A stretch of 64,000 nucleotides of DNA from Actinoplanes ianthinogenes (GTDB lineage Bacteria; Actinomycetota; Actinomycetes; Mycobacteriales; Micromonosporaceae). The notes beneath the pieces are model-generated. The model made no database searches, was not told the origin of the DNA, and saw only the letters and a list, made by a program, of their open reading frames with translations. Position 1 is the first letter of the stretch; every line of letters starts with the position of its first letter. Positions 34,039-42,441 of this stretch are shown in pieces. The stretch covers positions 7,880,501 through 7,944,500 of the forward strand of contig NZ_AP023356.1 in NCBI RefSeq assembly GCF_018324205.1, read 5' to 3'. Made by a program: the position numbers and the translations under genes.

Positions 34039-34839
34039 GGCCCTGTCCCGGCGCGTGATAGGGCCGTGAGTGCCAGCTGCGCGGTGTCGGGCTGGTTCTG
34101 GTGGCCCTGTCCTGGCGCGTGATGGGGCCGTGAGTGCCAGCCGGGCAGTGTCGGGCTGGTTCTGGTGGCCCTGTCCCGGCGCGTGATAGGGCCGTGAGTG
34201 CCAGCTGCGCGGTGTCGGGCTGGTTCTGGTGGCCCTCTTCCGGCGCGTGGTAGGGCCGTGAGCGCCAGCTGCGCGGTGTCGGGCTGGTTCTTCTGGTGGC
34301 CCTGTCCCGGCGCGTGGTAGGGCCGTGAGCGCCAGCTGCGCGGTGTCGGGCTGGTTCTTCTGGTGGCCCTGTCCCGGCGCGTGATGGGGCCGTGGGTGCC
34401 AGCTGGGCAGTGTCGGGCTGGTTCTGGTGGCCCTGTCCCGGCGCGTGATGGGGCCGTGAGTGCCAGCCGGGCAGTGTCGGGCTGGTTCTGGTGGCCCTGT
34501 CCCGGCGCGTGATGGGGCCGTGAGTGCCAGCCGGGCAGTGTCGGGCTGGTTCTGGTGGCCCTGTCCCGGCGCGTGGTAGGGCCGTGAGTGCCAGCCGGGC
34601 AGTGTCGGGCTGGTTCTGGTGGCCCTGTCCCGGCGCGTGGTAGGGCCGTGAGTGCCAGCCGCGCAGTCTCGAGCTGGTCCTGGTGGCCCTGTCCCGGCAC
34701 GTGATAGGGCCGTGAGCGCCAGCCGCGCAGTCTCGAGCTGGTCCTGGTGGCCCTGTCCCGGCACGTGATAGGGCCGTGAGCGCCAGCCCGGCAGTCTCGG
34801 GCTGGTCCTGGTGGCCCTATCCAGGCACGTGATAGGGCC
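34039..34839. repeat. Array of thirteen 64-bp hairpin units
   Basis: Units start at 34039, 34103, 34167, 34231, 34298, 34365, 34429, 34493, 34557, 34621, 34685, 34749 and 34813. The period is 64 except for two 67-bp units with an extra ttc. Each unit begins GGCCCTGTCC and has a facing AGGGCC or GGGGCC about 20 nt later, so each can fold into a hairpin. Sequence drifts from left to right (CGCGTGAT, CGCGTGGT, CACGTGAT). Because 64 is not a multiple of three, apparent minus-strand proteins rotate through all frames and are not real. Confidence 0.95.
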
Positions 34840-34854
34840 ACCAGGACCAGCCCT
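34802..34854. repeat. Capping palindrome of the 64-bp array
   Basis: The last unit is closed by an inverted copy of its own start: about 21 bp arms (ggctggtcctggtggccctat and its complement) around an 11-nt centre. The left arm is the normal unit junction; the right arm exists only here. Confidence 0.8.
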
Positions 34855-34887
34855 GCAATCTCGGGTCGTGCCGCTTCGTTGCGGTGG

Positions 34888-34949
34888 CGCGCCCGCCGTC
34901 GGCCTGGTGCCGTCCGGGTCCGGCGCTCCGTTCCGGTGCCCTGCTCACC
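34888..34949. repeat. Right flanking copy of the direct repeat
   Basis: Counterpart of 33901-33964 in the same orientation. It lies between the capped array and the 3' end of recQ. No gene is seen in 34855-34998. Confidence 0.65.
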
Positions 34950-34998
34950 GTCAACCGGGGCCGCGAAGGTGCGGCACCCGGCTGGGTGACAGCGACTG

Positions 34999-37113
34999 CT
35001 ACTCGGGGCCGTCGTAGTAGTCGTAGGGCTCCTCGGGCGGCGGGAACAAGTCGTCGTCGGGCTGATCGTCGTCGAGGTGGCCGTTATACGGATCGCCGAT
35101 GAAGGCCCTGGCCGGGACGGCGGCGGAGGCAGCGCCGGTGGTCACGGAGGCAGGGCCGGTGGTCACGGAGGCAGGGCCGGTGGTCGCGGAGGCAGGGCCG
35201 GTGGTCGCCGCGGCAGGGTCGGTGGCCGCAGGGTCGGTGGCCGCGGTCGGGTCTTCGCCGCGGACCACGGCCAGGACGTCGGTGCCGAACTTGGTCAGTT
35301 TGCTCTGGCCCACGCCGCTGACGGTGCCCAGCTGGTCCATCGACGTGGGGGACAGGGCGGCGATGGCGCGCAGCGTCTTGTCGTGGAAGATCACGTAGGG
35401 CGGGACGCTCTGATCCTTCGCGGTCGCGGCGCGCCAGGCCCGGAGGCGTTCGAAGAGTGGCTCCGCCTCGGCGGGGAAGTCGGCCGGGGCCACGGCGGGC
35501 GTGCGCGACGAGGACGAGGACGACGAGGCCGTGCGGGAGCGGAGGCGCTGGTTCGGGATCTCGCGGCGCATCATCACGGTCGCCTCGCCGCGGAGGATGG
35601 CGGTGCTGCGGTCGGTGAGGACCAGGGTGCTGTACTCACCCTCGACGGCCAGGTAACCCCCGGCCAGCAGCTGCCGGACCACCCCGCGCCACTCGGTGTC
35701 GCGCAGCTCGGTGCCGATGCCGAAGACCGACAGCTGGTCGTGGCGGAACTGGGACACCTTGTCGGTGCGCTTGCCCAGCAGGATGTCGATGGCCTGCCCG
35801 GCGCCGAACTTCTGGTTCCGCTCCTTCTTCAGCCGGAAGACCGTGGACAGCAGTTTCTGCGCGGCGACCGTGCCGTCCCAGGACTCGGGCGGGGCCAGGC
35901 AGGTGTCACAGTTCCCGCAGGACGCGGCCGCGGCCTCCTGATCGAAATACGCCAGCAACTGAGCGCGGCGGCAGGAGACCGTCTCGCACAGCGCGAGCAT
36001 CGCCTCCAGGTGCCGGGCCGCGTTGCGGCGGAACGCGAGGTCGCCCTCCGAGCTGTCGATCATCTTGCGCTGCTGGACCACGTCCTGGAGCCCATAGGCC
36101 AGCCAGGCCGTCGACGGCAGCCCGTCCCGGCCGGCCCGGCCGGTCTCCTGGTAATAACCCTCCACCGACTTGGGCAGGTCCAGGTGGGCGACGAACCGCA
36201 CGTCCGGCTTGTCGATGCCCATCCCGAACGCGATCGTCGCGACCATCACCAGGCCCTCCTCGCGGAGGAACCGGGCCTGGTTGCGCGCCCGGGTCCGCGG
36301 GTCCAGGCCGGCGTGATAGGGCAGCGCGGGAATCTCGTTCTGCGTGAGGAACTCGGCGTGTTTCTCCACCGAGGCACGGGACAGGCAGTAGACGATGCCG
36401 GCGTCGCCCCGGTGCTCGGTCCGCAGCAGCTCCAGGAGCTGCCGTTTCGGCTCGTTTTTCGACACGATCCGATACTGGATGTTGGGGCGGTCGAAGCTGG
36501 CGGTGAAGTGCCGCGCGCCGGTGAGCTGGAGCCGGGCGGCGATCTCGTCGCGGGTGGCGGTGGTCGCGGTGGCGGTCAGCGCGATCCGCGGCACGTCCGG
36601 CCAGCGCTCGTGCAACATCGACAGGGCCAGATAGTCCGGCCGGAAGTCGTGGCCCCACTGCGCCACGCAGTGCGCCTCGTCGATCGCGAACAGCGAGATC
36701 GTGCCCCGGTCGAGCAGTCGCTGCACGCTTGCCGTGCCGAGGCCCTCGGGCGCCACATAGAGCAGGTCGAGCTCGCCGCCGACGAACTCGGCCTCGACCA
36801 GGCGGCGCTCCTCGAAGTCCTGCGTCGAATTCAAGAAGTTCGCCCGGACGCCCAGGGTGCGCAGGGCGTCGACCTGGTCCTGCATCAGAGCGATCAGTGG
36901 GGAGATCACCACGCCGGTGCCGGGCCGGACCAGCGCGGGAATCTGATAGCACAGCGACTTGCCGCCGCCGGTCGGCATCAGCACCAGGGCGTCACCACCG
37001 CCGATCACGTGCTCGACGATCTCGTGCTGCTGGCCGCGGAACTCCGGATAGCCGAACACGCGGTTGAGCGCGTCGACGGCGTCGGTCACAGGGATCGGGG
37101 GAGCGGAAGTCAC
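34999..37113 (-). CDS. recQ: ATP-dependent DNA helicase RecQ
   Basis: A 704-aa 3'-5' helicase. The helicase core has Walker A MPTGGGKSL, DEAH in AIDEAHCVAQWGHDFRPDY and QETGRAGRDG (motif VI). The RQC zinc cysteines are CRRAQLLAYFDQ...CGNCDTC, followed by a winged helix and an HRDC domain (about 535-610, FERLRAWRAATAKDQSVPPYVIF). A long extension follows: Ala/Thr/Pro-rich repeats (TGPASVT-type, DNA period about 24 bp at 35137-35215) and an acidic end DDDQPDDDLFPPPEEP that resembles SSB-type tails. The start is GTG 37113. It is followed 3' by the repeat array and preceded by the SpoIIE-type gene's 3' end at 52 nt. Confidence 0.95.
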   Translation of the reverse strand: MTSAPPIPVTDAVDALNRVFGYPEFRGQQHEIVEHVIGGGDALVLMPTGGGKSLCYQIPALVRPGTGVVISPLIALMQDQVDALRTLGVRANFLNSTQDFEERRLVEAEFVGGELDLLYVAPEGLGTASVQRLLDRGTISLFAIDEAHCVAQWGHDFRPDYLALSMLHERWPDVPRIALTATATTATRDEIAARLQLTGARHFTASFDRPNIQYRIVSKNEPKRQLLELLRTEHRGDAGIVYCLSRASVEKHAEFLTQNEIPALPYHAGLDPRTRARNQARFLREEGLVMVATIAFGMGIDKPDVRFVAHLDLPKSVEGYYQETGRAGRDGLPSTAWLAYGLQDVVQQRKMIDSSEGDLAFRRNAARHLEAMLALCETVSCRRAQLLAYFDQEAAAASCGNCDTCLAPPESWDGTVAAQKLLSTVFRLKKERNQKFGAGQAIDILLGKRTDKVSQFRHDQLSVFGIGTELRDTEWRGVVRQLLAGGYLAVEGEYSTLVLTDRSTAILRGEATVMMRREIPNQRLRSRTASSSSSSSRTPAVAPADFPAEAEPLFERLRAWRAATAKDQSVPPYVIFHDKTLRAIAALSPTSMDQLGTVSGVGQSKLTKFGTDVLAVVRGEDPTAATDPAATDPAAATTGPASATTGPASVTTGPASVTTGAASAAVPARAFIGDPYNGHLDDDQPDDDLFPPPEEPYDYYDGPE

Positions 37114-37165
37114 CCAGCGATAGTAGAGAGGGGGACCGACATCCCGCCCAGCCCTGTGGATGACT

Positions 37166-39082
37166 CTAAGGGGTGACCGGCAGCCCGACCAGGTCGAGGA
37201 TCTGCCGCGCGGGGCTGCCCGGGGACGCGATGAGCGTCAGTGCCGCCTCCTGGTCCCGGTGGTGCTCGGCGATCTGGAACAGTGCGGCCACCCCGGCGCT
37301 GGCCAGGTGGGTCACCCCGGTCAGGTCCACGGTCATCGGCACCGTCCCGCCCCGGCTGCGCCGCAGCAGATCCTGCCGCACCTGCGCCGCCGAGGCGGCG
37401 TCCATCGGCCCGTCCACCCGCACCCGGGTCTCGTCGTCGCCGGGCAACTCGGAGACGGCCATCTCGGCGGACGGCTCCGGACCACGAGGGGCGTCGTCGA
37501 AGCCGGCCAGCAGCCGGGCCGGCCGGTTCAGCGGATGCCGCACGGTCGCCACCGTCCCGTGCGCCCCCGGCTCCACGTGCAGGCTGCGCACCAGCTGCGC
37601 GGTCAGCGCCAGGCCACGGCCGCGGACCGGCTGCCGCTCCGGCGTACGCCACCCGCCGTGATCGGTGACGGTCGCCTCGACCACGCCCGCGGCGGTCAGC
37701 TTCGCCCGTACCGAAACCGGGTCCTCGCCGGAGGCGTGCTCGATCGCGTTGGTCGCCAACTCCCCGAGCGCGTGCTGGAGCACGAACACGTCGGGCTCGG
37801 CCGCGCCCAGCGCGGCCAGCCAGCGGCCCAGCTCGAGCCGGGCGCCGCGCAACGCCGCCGGGTCGGCCGGCAGATCGAGGACCAGTTCCGGTACGACCTC
37901 GACCCGCTGCGCGGCCAGCAGGGTGATGTCGTCGGCATGCCCGCCGGTCCGCACCAGCAGCTCGATGGTCTGCGCGCAGACCCGTTCCACCGCGGTCGCC
38001 CCCGGCTCGTGCAACGCCCGCCCGACCGCGGCGTCGCCGGCCACCTTGGCCAGCTCGGTCGCGGAGGAGTCGCCGGCCAGCGGCCGCTCCAGGATCCCGT
38101 CGCTGTAGAGCAGCAGCAGGTCACCCGGCGCCAGCCGGTCCTGCCGCACCGGGAACACCCCGCCGGTCCCGAGCGGTGACCCGCCGGTCGAGGGCAGGAA
38201 CCGGGCCGTCCCGGTCGAAGAGATCACCAGCGGCGCCGGATGCCCGGCCGTGCAGTACGCCAACTCCCCGCTCACCGGATCGAGCAGCGCCAGGCAGACC
38301 GTGGCCGCGTGGGCCGCCCGGATCCGTCCGGCGAACCGGTCGGCGGCCGCCAGCGCCTCGCCGATCGGCGCGCCGGAGTCGAGCCGTTCCTGGAGCACCG
38401 CGCGCAGCTGCCCCATCGCCCCGGACGCGGTGATCCCGTGCCCGACCACGTCGCCGACGACCAGGGCGACCCACCCGTCGGCCCGGGGCACCGCGTCGAA
38501 CCAGTCCCCACCGGCCGCGGTGTCCGCGTCGGCGAGCAGGTAGCTCGCCGACATCTGGAGCCCGGGCAGCACCGGCAGCCCGGCCGGGAGCAGCTCCCGC
38601 TGCAACTCGGTGATCACGTCCCGGCTCTGCTCGTAGCGCCGGCGCAGCTGGGCCGCCTCGGTCTCGGCGACCTGCCGGGTACGCGCCAGCTCGGTCACGT
38701 CGAACGCCGCCCCGATCACCCCGCGCACCGACCCGTCCGGGTCCCGCCACGGCACGATGGTGAACGTCGCGAACATCTCGTGCACCGAGCCGTCCGGCTG
38801 GTCCAGATGTGCCCGCCACTGCCTGCCCGCGATCGGCTCGCCGGTCCGGTACACCTCGTGGTACGCGTCCACGAACTGCTGCCCGATCAGGTCGGACAGC
38901 ACCTCCTCGATCGGGCGGCCGAGCGCGTCCCGGCCGGGGATCACGGCGCGGGTGGCCGCGTTCCAGCCGGCCAGGCGCAGCTCGTCCCCCTCGAAGACGG
39001 CGACGATGAACGGCAGCTGATCGACTGCGGTCAGCATGGCGTCGAGGTCGCCCGCCTCCGGGATGTTCACGTCCGTCACCAT
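37166..39082 (-). CDS. PAS-SpoIIE phosphatase-HATPase-STAS multidomain signalling protein
   Basis: A 638-aa soluble protein of the sigma-factor partner-switching type. Domain order: PAS (about 18-130), a linker helix with ELQRELLPAGLP, PP2C-type SpoIIE phosphatase (about 160-390, with GGDWFDAVP, VGDVVGHG and LLLYSDGILERP motifs, and the metal aspartates), an anti-sigma-like HATPase (about 395-515, with ALGELATNAIEHA N-box), and a C-terminal STAS domain (about 540-635, TVDLTGVTHLASAGVAALFQ). It thus carries phosphatase, kinase-like and antagonist domains in one chain. No sigma factor is adjacent. It is 38 nt from ribA, on the same strand. Confidence 0.92.
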   Translation of the reverse strand: MVTDVNIPEAGDLDAMLTAVDQLPFIVAVFEGDELRLAGWNAATRAVIPGRDALGRPIEEVLSDLIGQQFVDAYHEVYRTGEPIAGRQWRAHLDQPDGSVHEMFATFTIVPWRDPDGSVRGVIGAAFDVTELARTRQVAETEAAQLRRRYEQSRDVITELQRELLPAGLPVLPGLQMSASYLLADADTAAGGDWFDAVPRADGWVALVVGDVVGHGITASGAMGQLRAVLQERLDSGAPIGEALAAADRFAGRIRAAHAATVCLALLDPVSGELAYCTAGHPAPLVISSTGTARFLPSTGGSPLGTGGVFPVRQDRLAPGDLLLLYSDGILERPLAGDSSATELAKVAGDAAVGRALHEPGATAVERVCAQTIELLVRTGGHADDITLLAAQRVEVVPELVLDLPADPAALRGARLELGRWLAALGAAEPDVFVLQHALGELATNAIEHASGEDPVSVRAKLTAAGVVEATVTDHGGWRTPERQPVRGRGLALTAQLVRSLHVEPGAHGTVATVRHPLNRPARLLAGFDDAPRGPEPSAEMAVSELPGDDETRVRVDGPMDAASAAQVRQDLLRRSRGGTVPMTVDLTGVTHLASAGVAALFQIAEHHRDQEAALTLIASPGSPARQILDLVGLPVTP

Positions 39083-39120
39083 GCCATCGTGCCGGAAACG
39101 CCGCTACACGGAACCCGAGG

Positions 39121-39762
39121 TCACTCGGCCAGGGGCAGTTCGATGGTGTGCGAGGTGTGTGAGGCCTTGGTCCGCAGGTATCGGACATTGGCCGCGGACA
39201 CGTGCACGCCGGTCGGCACCCGCTGGGTCACCTCGACGCCCAGCTTGTCCAGCTGTCGCGCCTTGTCCGGGTTGTTGCTGAGCAGCCGGATCCGGTCGAC
39301 ACCCAGCGCGAGCAGCATCTGCGCGGCGGCGGTGTAGTCCCGCTCGTCCTCGCCGTGCCCGAGCGCCAGGTTCGCCTCGTAGGTGTCCAGCCCGTCGTCC
39401 TGCAACGCGTACGCGTCCAGCTTCGCGTACAGCCCGATCCCGCGGCCCTCCTGACGCAGGTAGAGCAGGAACCCGCCCTGCTCGGTGATCCGCTCGGCGG
39501 CCTCGCGCAGCTGCGGCCCGCAGTCGCAGCGCTGGCTGCCGAACACGTCGCCGGTCAGGCACTCGCTGTGCGGGCGGACCAGCGGCGCCCGCCCACCGGC
39601 GGCCGACTTGGTCAGCGCCCGGCGCCAGTCACCGAGGCCGAGCAGCAGGTGCTCCCGCCCGTCCGCGAGCGAGTCGAAGGTCATCACCTGCGCGGTGGTG
39701 CCGTACCCGTCGGAAAACCGTAGCGGAACGGTCACCTGCCGCCGGACGGTGGCCTTGATCAT
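39121..39762 (-). CDS. ribA: GTP cyclohydrolase II
   Basis: A 213-aa stand-alone enzyme opening GTP to 2,5-diamino-6-ribosylamino-4(3H)-pyrimidinone phosphate, the first step of riboflavin (and related deazaflavin) synthesis. Zinc cysteines Cys68, Cys79 and Cys81 lie in SECLTGDVFGSQRCDCG with the same 11/2 spacing as E. coli RibA, and the catalytic LRQEGRGIGLYAKLDAYALQD stretch is complete. There is no fused DHBP synthase. Start ATG 39762 has gggagg upstream. It is divergent from a RibD-like reductase gene, and both flank a lipid/sugar/pterin-type gene group, so it may serve a specialised pathway rather than bulk riboflavin. Confidence 0.95.
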   Translation of the reverse strand: MIKATVRRQVTVPLRFSDGYGTTAQVMTFDSLADGREHLLLGLGDWRRALTKSAAGGRAPLVRPHSECLTGDVFGSQRCDCGPQLREAAERITEQGGFLLYLRQEGRGIGLYAKLDAYALQDDGLDTYEANLALGHGEDERDYTAAAQMLLALGVDRIRLLSNNPDKARQLDKLGVEVTQRVPTGVHVSAANVRYLRTKASHTSHTIELPLAE

Positions 39763-39834
39763 CGGTCCTCCCCATTGATTGATGCCGCTGGCAGAAGCTG
39801 TGCCCGAAGATCGGTCGCCGCACACCGCGGATTA

Positions 39835-39849
39835 TCGTGGACGCCACGA
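39835..39849. promoter_or_regulatory. Small palindrome at the start of the RibD-like gene
   Basis: TCGTGG-ACG-CCACGA ends on the first base of ATG 39849. It is inside the 86-nt divergent promoter region between ribA and the reductase gene. It may be an operator or a hairpin in the leader; no known regulator motif is recognised. Confidence 0.35.
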
Positions 39850-40538
39850 TGGCTGAGCGTCCTTACACCTTGTTGAGTTGTGGGATGTCGATCGACGGAT
39901 ACCTCGACGACACCACCGAGGAGCGGCTGCTCCTGTCGAACGACGCTGACTTCGACCGGGTCGACGAGGTGCGCGCGGGCTGCGACGCCATCCTGGTCGG
40001 TGCCGCCACGATCCGCCAGGACAATCCGCGCCTGCTGGTCCGCTCGGCCGCGCGCCGCGCGGACCGGCTCGCCCGCGGCCTCCCGGAGAACCCGGTCAAG
40101 GTGACCGTGACCAGCCGCGCCGACCTCGACCCGGCGGCGTCGTTCTTCACCACCGGCGCGTCGGAGAAACTGGTGTACTGCGCCACACCGGCGCTGGCCC
40201 GGGCCCGCGAGCGGCTCGGCGCGGTGGCCACCGTGGTGGACGGCGGCGACCCGGTCGACGTGCACCTGGTCAGCGCCGACCTGGCCGCGCGCGGGGTGCG
40301 CCGGCTGATGGTCGAGGGCGGCGGCATGATGCACACCCAGTTCCTCACCCGTGACCTGGCGGACGAGTTGCACGTGGTGGTGGCGCCGTTCTTCGTCGGT
40401 GACTCGCGGGCGCCGCGCTTCGTGCACGACGGCGCCTTCCCGGCCGGGCCGAAAAACCGTGCGACGCTCGCCGAGGTCCGCCAGATCGGCGACTGCGTGC
40501 TGCTCCGCTACGGGCTCTCGGACCGTTTTCAGGGCTGA
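39849..40538 (+). CDS. RibD C-terminal-domain reductase (dihydrofolate-reductase-like)
   Basis: A 229-aa single-domain protein of the RibD_C/DHFR-like fold. It begins PYTLLSCGMSIDGYLDD and has the NDADFDRVDEVRAGCDAILVGAATIRQDNPRL block and RRLMVEGGGMMHTQFL with the NADPH-site glycines. RibD_C domains reduce the ribosyl group of the pyrimidine intermediate made after GTP cyclohydrolase II. There is no deaminase domain. Divergent from ribA, it can work on the product of that enzyme; whether it serves riboflavin or a special product is open. Convergent with the flippase-like gene. Confidence 0.9.
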   Translation: MAERPYTLLSCGMSIDGYLDDTTEERLLLSNDADFDRVDEVRAGCDAILVGAATIRQDNPRLLVRSAARRADRLARGLPENPVKVTVTSRADLDPAASFFTTGASEKLVYCATPALARARERLGAVATVVDGGDPVDVHLVSADLAARGVRRLMVEGGGMMHTQFLTRDLADELHVVVAPFFVGDSRAPRFVHDGAFPAGPKNRATLAEVRQIGDCVLLRYGLSDRFQG

Positions 40539-40540
40539 GG

Positions 40541-41629
40541 TCAAACCGCGACCCGCTCCCGTGCCGAGGACCGGTGGACCCGGGCGGGCTTCGCGAGCGC
40601 GGGAGTGCGTACCGGAAGAACGACCCGGACCCGCAGCGGCGCCGAGGGCGCGGCAATCGGCGGGATCACGGGCGGCGTCGCGGAGGGGACCGCGGACCGG
40701 CGCAGCTTCCGCGCGGCCCGGACCGCGACCACGATCGCGCCCGGCGCCGCCGCCACGAAGGCGCAGATCCCGTAGGCGACCGCGATCGTCACACCCTGCT
40801 CGGCGCTCAGCCCGGCCGCGCCGAACGCCCAGGCCAGCACGCCCTCGCGGGGTCCCCAGCCGCCGACGTTCAGCGGGATGCCCATGGCCAGCAGCGCGAG
40901 CAGCAGCATCGGGGCGAGTTTCAGCAGCGACGCCCCGTTGCCGGCCACCCGGGCCGCGACCAGGAACGTCGCCAGGTGCCCGGCCAGCACCATGGCGGAG
41001 GCGAACAGCACGCCCGGCCAGTTGCGGCGGGCCAGCAGCCCGGAGCGGATCTCCGCGGCGCCGGTCCGCACGCCACCGGAGAGCCGGGAGCCGCCGCGCC
41101 GCGCCCGCTTCACCACCAGGAGCAGGACCAGCGCGAGGACCGTGACGCCCGCGGCGGTCAGCGCGACCACCGGTCCGTGCTCCCCGATCAGGGTCAACAC
41201 CGGCGACGGTACGGTGAACAGCACCGCCCCGCCCACGACCAGCAGCACGATCTGCCCCGCGGTGCGTTCCAGGACCACCGCGCGCACCCCGCGCCCGACG
41301 TCGCCCTCCTCACGCCCGTGCGAGACGGCCCGGCCGACGTCGCCGAGCACGCCGCCGGGCAGCGCCGCGTTCAGGAACAGCGCCTGGTAGTAGTCGGCGG
41401 TCGCGTCCTTCAGCGAGAGGCGCATGCCCAGGCCGCGGGCCACCAGGCACCACCGCCAGGCGCTGAGCACCGTGGTCAGCACGCCGATCCCGAAGGCCAG
41501 TGCGAGCGTGCCGGTGTCCAGCACCCGCAGCCCGTCCAGGAAGGCGCCGGTGCCCAGTCGCCAGAGCACCAGCGCGATGATCCCGGCGCCGCCGAGCAGG
41601 CGGACCCAGGCCCAGAACGATCGGCTCAC
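40541..41629 (-). CDS. Flippase-like membrane protein (lysylphosphatidylglycerol synthase TM family)
   Basis: A 362-aa membrane protein with eight or nine helices and the UPF0104/LPG_synthase_TM pattern: WRLGTGAFLDGL after the first helix, LNAALPGGVLGDVGRAV, and GIPLNVGGWGPREGVLAWAFGAAGL in the second half. Free-standing members are thought to move glycolipids or polyprenyl-linked sugars across the membrane. The C-terminal 60 residues are Pro/Val/Arg-rich and cytosolic. It is the last gene of a minus-strand run (dehydrogenase, pterin-synthase-like, GT4, methyltransferase, this gene), which supports a lipid-linked product. GTG 41629 start. Confidence 0.85.
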   Translation of the reverse strand: MSRSFWAWVRLLGGAGIIALVLWRLGTGAFLDGLRVLDTGTLALAFGIGVLTTVLSAWRWCLVARGLGMRLSLKDATADYYQALFLNAALPGGVLGDVGRAVSHGREEGDVGRGVRAVVLERTAGQIVLLVVGGAVLFTVPSPVLTLIGEHGPVVALTAAGVTVLALVLLLVVKRARRGGSRLSGGVRTGAAEIRSGLLARRNWPGVLFASAMVLAGHLATFLVAARVAGNGASLLKLAPMLLLALLAMGIPLNVGGWGPREGVLAWAFGAAGLSAEQGVTIAVAYGICAFVAAAPGAIVVAVRAARKLRRSAVPSATPPVIPPIAAPSAPLRVRVVLPVRTPALAKPARVHRSSARERVAV

Positions 41630-41688
41630 TTTGTTTCGTCCCCTCGTCGATCCTCAGGGACTAGTACGCCCGACCGCCGCGACTCGGT

Positions 41689-42441
41689 TCACTCGAAGAT
41701 CGCTAAAACATCCTGATGCCCGACTGTGACCTCCGCAACGGTCTCTCCCCGGGTGCTCAGGTACTCCTCGGACGGCAGGTCAGGACGCTCCTCGGCGGCC
41801 GCGCCCACCCAGCCGCGCAGCCACTCGGTGATCAGTTCCGGACGGTCCGGGCCGAGCCGCCACGGGCTCTCCCGAGTGATCACCCGCGCCCCCGCCTTGG
41901 CGAACGCGGCCGCCGCGTACTCCGCGGCGTCCGGCCCGAGCAGCGAGTCGCGGCGCTGGTGCGCGTTGAACGCGTCCCGCACCCCGGCATCCCGCGGATC
42001 CTCCGGCGTGAACCGCACGTCGCCGGTGACCGAGAGGGTGAACAGCGCGTTCGTCCGGGCCTGGGCGCACACCTCGACGAGCCGGTCGATCTGCGCGGCG
42101 GTCAGCAGGTCCAGCAGCGCCGAGCAGGTGACCAGGTCGGCGCCGGTCAGGTCGTCCCGGGTCAGCGCGGTCACGTCCCGCTCGTCGATCGCCACGTTGA
42201 CGCCCTCCGGCATCCGGTCGGCGGCGATCTCCAGCAGGTCGTGGTCGCGGTCGGTGAGGATCCAGAACTGCGGGACCGGCAGCCTCGGCGCCAGCCAGCG
42301 GCCCAGCGAGCCGGTGCCGCACCCCAGGTCCCGGATCACCTTGACCGGTTGCGGCAGCAGGCCGACCAGGTCGAGGGAGCGGGCGTCGGCGTCGGCGGGC
42401 TCGCGCAGGGCCAGCCAGTCGGGGCTGAATTCTCCGGTCAT
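41689..42441 (-). CDS. SAM-dependent methyltransferase
   Basis: A 250-aa class I methyltransferase. Motif I is VIRDLGCGTGSLGRWL, the acidic loop WILTDRDHDLLEIA and the DVTALTRDDLTGADLVTCSALLDLL segment the post-I region. A C-terminal extension with RLGPDRPELITEWLRGW follows. Its start overlaps the stop of the glycosyltransferase gene by 4 nt (ATGA), which ties it to that pathway; a sugar or lipid acceptor is likely but unproven. Confidence 0.88.
   Translation of the reverse strand: MTGEFSPDWLALREPADADARSLDLVGLLPQPVKVIRDLGCGTGSLGRWLAPRLPVPQFWILTDRDHDLLEIAADRMPEGVNVAIDERDVTALTRDDLTGADLVTCSALLDLLTAAQIDRLVEVCAQARTNALFTLSVTGDVRFTPEDPRDAGVRDAFNAHQRRDSLLGPDAAEYAAAAFAKAGARVITRESPWRLGPDRPELITEWLRGWVGAAAEERPDLPSEEYLSTRGETVAEVTVGHQDVLAIFE

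Noticed and set aside
33732..34841. Long minus-strand open frames over the 64-bp array (up to 369 aa of repetitive Pro/Arg/Thr-rich peptide)
   Set aside because: Unit length is not a multiple of three, so all three frames give similar repetitive peptides; there is no start with a ribosome binding site, and composition is explained by the DNA repeat.
34039..34880. CRISPR array
   Set aside because: Repeats are contiguous without unique spacers, and no cas genes are present in the window.
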